Below, in pieces: positions 47,344 to 49,656 of a DNA stretch of 49,656 nucleotides; the stretch's first letter is position 1, and each line of letters begins with the position of its first letter. A model generated the notes under the pieces. The model worked only from the letters and a program-made list of their open reading frames with translations. It had not been told where the DNA came from and searched no databases. The stretch is from Solirubrobacterales bacterium (GTDB taxonomy: Bacteria > Actinomycetota > Thermoleophilia > Solirubrobacterales > 70-9). The stretch is from assembly GCA_035573435.1 (NCBI GenBank), contig DATMZR010000008.1, positions 1 to 49,656 on the forward strand. Reading direction: 5' to 3'. The translations under genes and the position numbers were made by a program.

Positions 47344-48681
47344 CTAGGAGTCCTCGCCTGCGCCGCCGGCCTTGGGCAGCGCCTTGACCAGCTCGTCGAG
47401 CCGCTTGCCGGTCAGCGACTCGAGCACCTCCGGGAGCTCGGCGACGATCCTCATCACGTCCTTGGTCACCCGGTGCGCGCCGATCCCGTCCCCGTCCCCG
47501 TTGCCGCCGATCATCACGATCTTCTCCGTCTTGGAGAGCGGCTCCGAGACCGCGGCGGCGAGCTCGGGCAGGATGGACAGCAGGCGGTCGGCGATCGCCG
47601 CGTCCGAGTACTTGCCCCAGGCGTCCGCCTTGGCCAGCATCGCCTCGGCCTCGGCCATTCCGCGCAGGCGCACGGCATCGGCCTCACCGGCACCCTGGGC
47701 GGCGAGCTCCTCCTTGCGCGCCTCGGCCAGCGCCTCGATCTTGCGCGCCTCGGACTTCGCCGGTTCGATCACCTCGGCCTCGAGCTCGTTGACCCGCCGA
47801 GCGACCTCGGCCTCCATCAGCTCGATCGCTTTTTGGCGCTCGATGATCTCGACCTGGAGCTCCTGGGCCCGGACCTGCTGCTGCGTGATCGCCCGCTGCA
47901 GGTCGTAGGCGAGGTCGGCCTCGGCGCTGGCCGCCTGGCCCTCGCGCTTGTAGGAGGCCTTCTGGAGCTCGTAGTCGCGGCGCGACTCTTCGATCGAGGT
48001 GTCGGCCGAGAAGCGGGCGGCCTTCGCCTCGCGCTCCGCCTCCGCCTCGCCGCGCACGGCGTCGCGCTTCACCTCCGCGGTGCGCGGACGGCCGAGAGCT
48101 TCCAGGTAGCCCTGCTTGTCGGCGATCTGGCGGATCGTCAGCGAGACGATGTCGAGTCCCATCTTCTCGAGGTCCGGGTTTGCCAGCTCCTTGGTCTTAG
48201 CCACCGCTGCGGCGCGGTCCCGGTAGACGTCCTCGATCGACAGCGCGCCGACCGCCGCCCGCAGATGGCCCTCGACGGCCTGCTGAGCGGTTCGCGCGAT
48301 GTCGTCGCGGCCACGAGACAGGAACTCCTCCGCGGCGAGCTGGATGCCCTCGTCGGAGGGATCCACCTTGACCATGCACACGCCGTCGACCTGGAGCGGG
48401 ACGCCGTGCATCGAGTAGGTCTCTCCGGTGCGCACATCGAACTGCATGAGCTCCAGCGAGAGCCTCTGCACCTTCTCGCGAAACGGCCTGACGTAGGTAC
48501 CCCCACCTCGTACGATGCGGTAGCCGACGGACCTGCCGTCCCGCCCCTTTCGCGCACGGCGGCCGGAGATGATCAGCACCTCATTGGGGCCGGCCTTCGT
48601 GTACTGGTTGGCCCACACTATGAAGGCGATCAGCAGCAGGCCTGCGATCACCGATCCGGCAACGATCAAGGCGACGGTCAT
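47344..48681 (-). CDS. Flotillin-like SPFH-domain protein
   Basis: A 445-residue membrane-scaffold protein. An N-terminal membrane helix (about 3-23, ALIVAGSVIAGLLLIAFIVWA) is followed by the SPFH/band-7 domain (about 28-190, from AGPNEVLIISGRRARKG to DIVSLTIRQIADKQGYLEALG) and a long coiled coil (about 195-360) dominated by Ala/Glu/Lys-rich repeats (EAEREAKAARFSADTSIEESR and similar). The C-terminal part (VTKDVMRIVAELPEVLESLTGKRLDELVKAL) resembles the oligomerisation end of flotillins. Family members organise membrane microdomains. Its ATG overlaps the stop of the upstream unknown gene (ATGA), which suggests that the two products work together. Confidence 0.9.
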   Translation of the reverse strand: MTVALIVAGSVIAGLLLIAFIVWANQYTKAGPNEVLIISGRRARKGRDGRSVGYRIVRGGGTYVRPFREKVQRLSLELMQFDVRTGETYSMHGVPLQVDGVCMVKVDPSDEGIQLAAEEFLSRGRDDIARTAQQAVEGHLRAAVGALSIEDVYRDRAAAVAKTKELANPDLEKMGLDIVSLTIRQIADKQGYLEALGRPRTAEVKRDAVRGEAEAEREAKAARFSADTSIEESRRDYELQKASYKREGQAASAEADLAYDLQRAITQQQVRAQELQVEIIERQKAIELMEAEVARRVNELEAEVIEPAKSEARKIEALAEARKEELAAQGAGEADAVRLRGMAEAEAMLAKADAWGKYSDAAIADRLLSILPELAAAVSEPLSKTEKIVMIGGNGDGDGIGAHRVTKDVMRIVAELPEVLESLTGKRLDELVKALPKAGGAGEDS

Positions 48682-49649
48682 GTCGTTTCGACCTCCAGGT
48701 CTTCGTGTGTTGATTCCTCGACTGAAAGCTCCATGCTCTGCCCGGCTTCAAGGTCGCGCGCCGCCCCGGTCCAGATCGCATCGGGGTCGAGCCGCTCGGG
48801 CGGTGTCTCCCTGATCAGCTCCGGGCGGAGGTCGCCCGGGTCGCGCAGGAAGCCGCCGGCGACGAGGTAGCGCCCGATCACGTTCGCCAGGGCGTCGTGG
48901 TCGCCGGCGAGGAAGACCGAGATCCGCTCGTCGCGAAGGGCACCGACCGACTCGCCGGCTGCGGTGTGGCGAACGGGGACCCCCAGGGGCGGCCCGCCCT
49001 CCAGATGTGCGGTCAGGGTGTGGCTGGTGGCGCTGGTCAGCTCCTCGGTGCGGGCCCAGATCTCCGGGCCGACCTCGGTGGCATAGAGCGTCCACGGGTC
49101 CACGATGCGCCCTCGGACAGTCATCTCGTGTCCGATGGAGCGCAGAAGCGCCGTCACGTCCGCCCCTGATGGCGGCGGCGTGTCCGCGGCCACGCCGGGG
49201 ACGCGGCGCGTCTCGGTGCGAAGCTCCGCCGGCTGGGAGAGCAACCCCACCACCGGGCCCGCGGGCGAGGTGCCCTCAACGGTCGGGATCCACAGCTCCG
49301 CGTCGTCGAGGCAGCGGATCACCGCGGCCGGCGGTACCAGGCGCAGGTCTGAGGGGCGCAGCACGAGCACATCGGGCTCCTCGTCCGGCATCAGGTAGCC
49401 GGCCGTCTGCAGGTGGCGGAAGACGGGCCCGCGAAGCTCCGCGAGGCTCTCGGCCTTCAGCCTGGGCCCGGTCAGGACCGGACAGACGAGATGGGAGCCC
49501 TCTTCGTGAACGGGCAGCGAATAGTCGAACCGGGGGGCGCGGAAGTAACAGAGCGGCAGCGAGCGGGCGGGGGCGATCACCTCGAGCTGGCGCTGCGCCT
49601 TCTCGCGCAGTGCGTAGATGTTCGCCGCCTCGAGGATCTTGCCGGCCAC
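48678..49649 (-). CDS. Unrecognised protein translationally coupled to flotillin (start near window edge)
   Basis: A protein of at least 323 residues that I do not recognise. The GTG at 49649 is 7 bases from the window end and has no visible ribosome-binding site, and the frame stays open to the edge, so the true start may be outside. No signal peptide or membrane helix is visible. The N terminus is helical (ILEAANIYALREKAQRQLEVIA); then come mixed alpha/beta segments (LCYFRAPRFDYSLPVHEEGSHLVCPVL, PDVLVLRPSDLRLVPPAAVIRCLDDAELWIP). The C-terminal 20 residues are very acidic. The stop overlaps the flotillin start, so it is probably a partner or regulator of the flotillin. Confidence 0.7.
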   Translation of the reverse strand: MAGKILEAANIYALREKAQRQLEVIAPARSLPLCYFRAPRFDYSLPVHEEGSHLVCPVLTGPRLKAESLAELRGPVFRHLQTAGYLMPDEEPDVLVLRPSDLRLVPPAAVIRCLDDAELWIPTVEGTSPAGPVVGLLSQPAELRTETRRVPGVAADTPPPSGADVTALLRSIGHEMTVRGRIVDPWTLYATEVGPEIWARTEELTSATSHTLTAHLEGGPPLGVPVRHTAAGESVGALRDERISVFLAGDHDALANVIGRYLVAGGFLRDPGDLRPELIRETPPERLDPDAIWTGAARDLEAGQSMELSVEESTHEDLEVETT

Positions 49650-49656
49650 CTCGCAC

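Noticed and set aside
46951-48870. 639-residue plus-strand frame opposite glnA and flotillin
   Set aside because: Shadow of two well-defined minus-strand genes; Leu/Gly/Arg low-complexity composition.

Overview
The window is a high-GC bacterial chromosome segment packed with housekeeping genes. It most resembles Actinomycetota, probably class Thermoleophilia (Solirubrobacterales-like). That placement is inference from several traits: very high GC, many GTG/TTG starts with 4-bp stop/start overlaps, the imuB-dnaE2 SOS cassette, a mycobacterial-type Asp in MurA, SepF, a GarA-type FHA plus MerR pair next to pgsA, and many starts that look leaderless. I saw no insertion sequence, prophage, CRISPR array or tRNA gene.

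Layout. 1-500: 3' end of 23S rRNA, 5S rRNA and a terminator hairpin. 560-5820: SOS mutagenesis cassette on the minus strand (imuB, a DUF6504-like gene, dnaE2) under a near-perfect LexA box, with a small ORF behind a second LexA-like site. 5880-9420: a lipoprotein, an isocitrate/isopropylmalate dehydrogenase-like enzyme, a tandem-duplicated zinc-site protein, an anchored alpha/beta hydrolase and an HD protein. 9450-16910: murA, then histidine biosynthesis (hisZ-G-D-B-H-A-small ORF-F) without hisC, hisI or hisE. 16909-20570: a PQQ-type beta-propeller, a CCA-transferase family protein and a polysaccharide deacetylase. 20577-24931: pgeF-yggS-sepF-proC-yggT-lspA-rluD, the usual tail of the division/cell-wall cluster but without ftsZ. 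25127-37424: rpsB-tsf-pyrH-frr-uppS-cdsA-dxr-rseP-fadD-ispG-proS, covering translation, isoprenoid and phospholipid precursor supply, with an acyl-CoA ligase and a small secreted protein inserted. 37411-41709: pgsA, then a probable signalling operon (RsiG-like small protein, zinc-ribbon/FHA protein, MerR regulator, SRPBCC protein, alkyl-DHAP-synthase-like flavoprotein). 41710-49656: a membrane protein combining an HTH with an RskA-like outer domain, a thioesterase, nadE, a potassium channel, glnA, a flotillin and an unrecognised partner running to the window edge.

The most interesting observations are these. (1) The 87-residue protein at 38119 carries one exact-spacing copy of the c-di-GMP-binding motif of the anti-sigma factor RsiG, with Gln changed to His, and heads an operon with FHA and MerR proteins. 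(2) Two kinds of short palindromic repeat lie at gene 3' ends, and one pair has been read into pgeF as a C-terminal extension. (3) TAnnnT hexamers sit 5-10 nt before many start codons that lack a Shine-Dalgarno sequence, indicating widespread leaderless transcription. (4) Key-residue substitutions occur in MurA (Asp at the fosfomycin-target position) and GlnA (Phe at the adenylylation position). (5) A second LexA-like site precedes an undescribed small ORF beside the mutasome genes.
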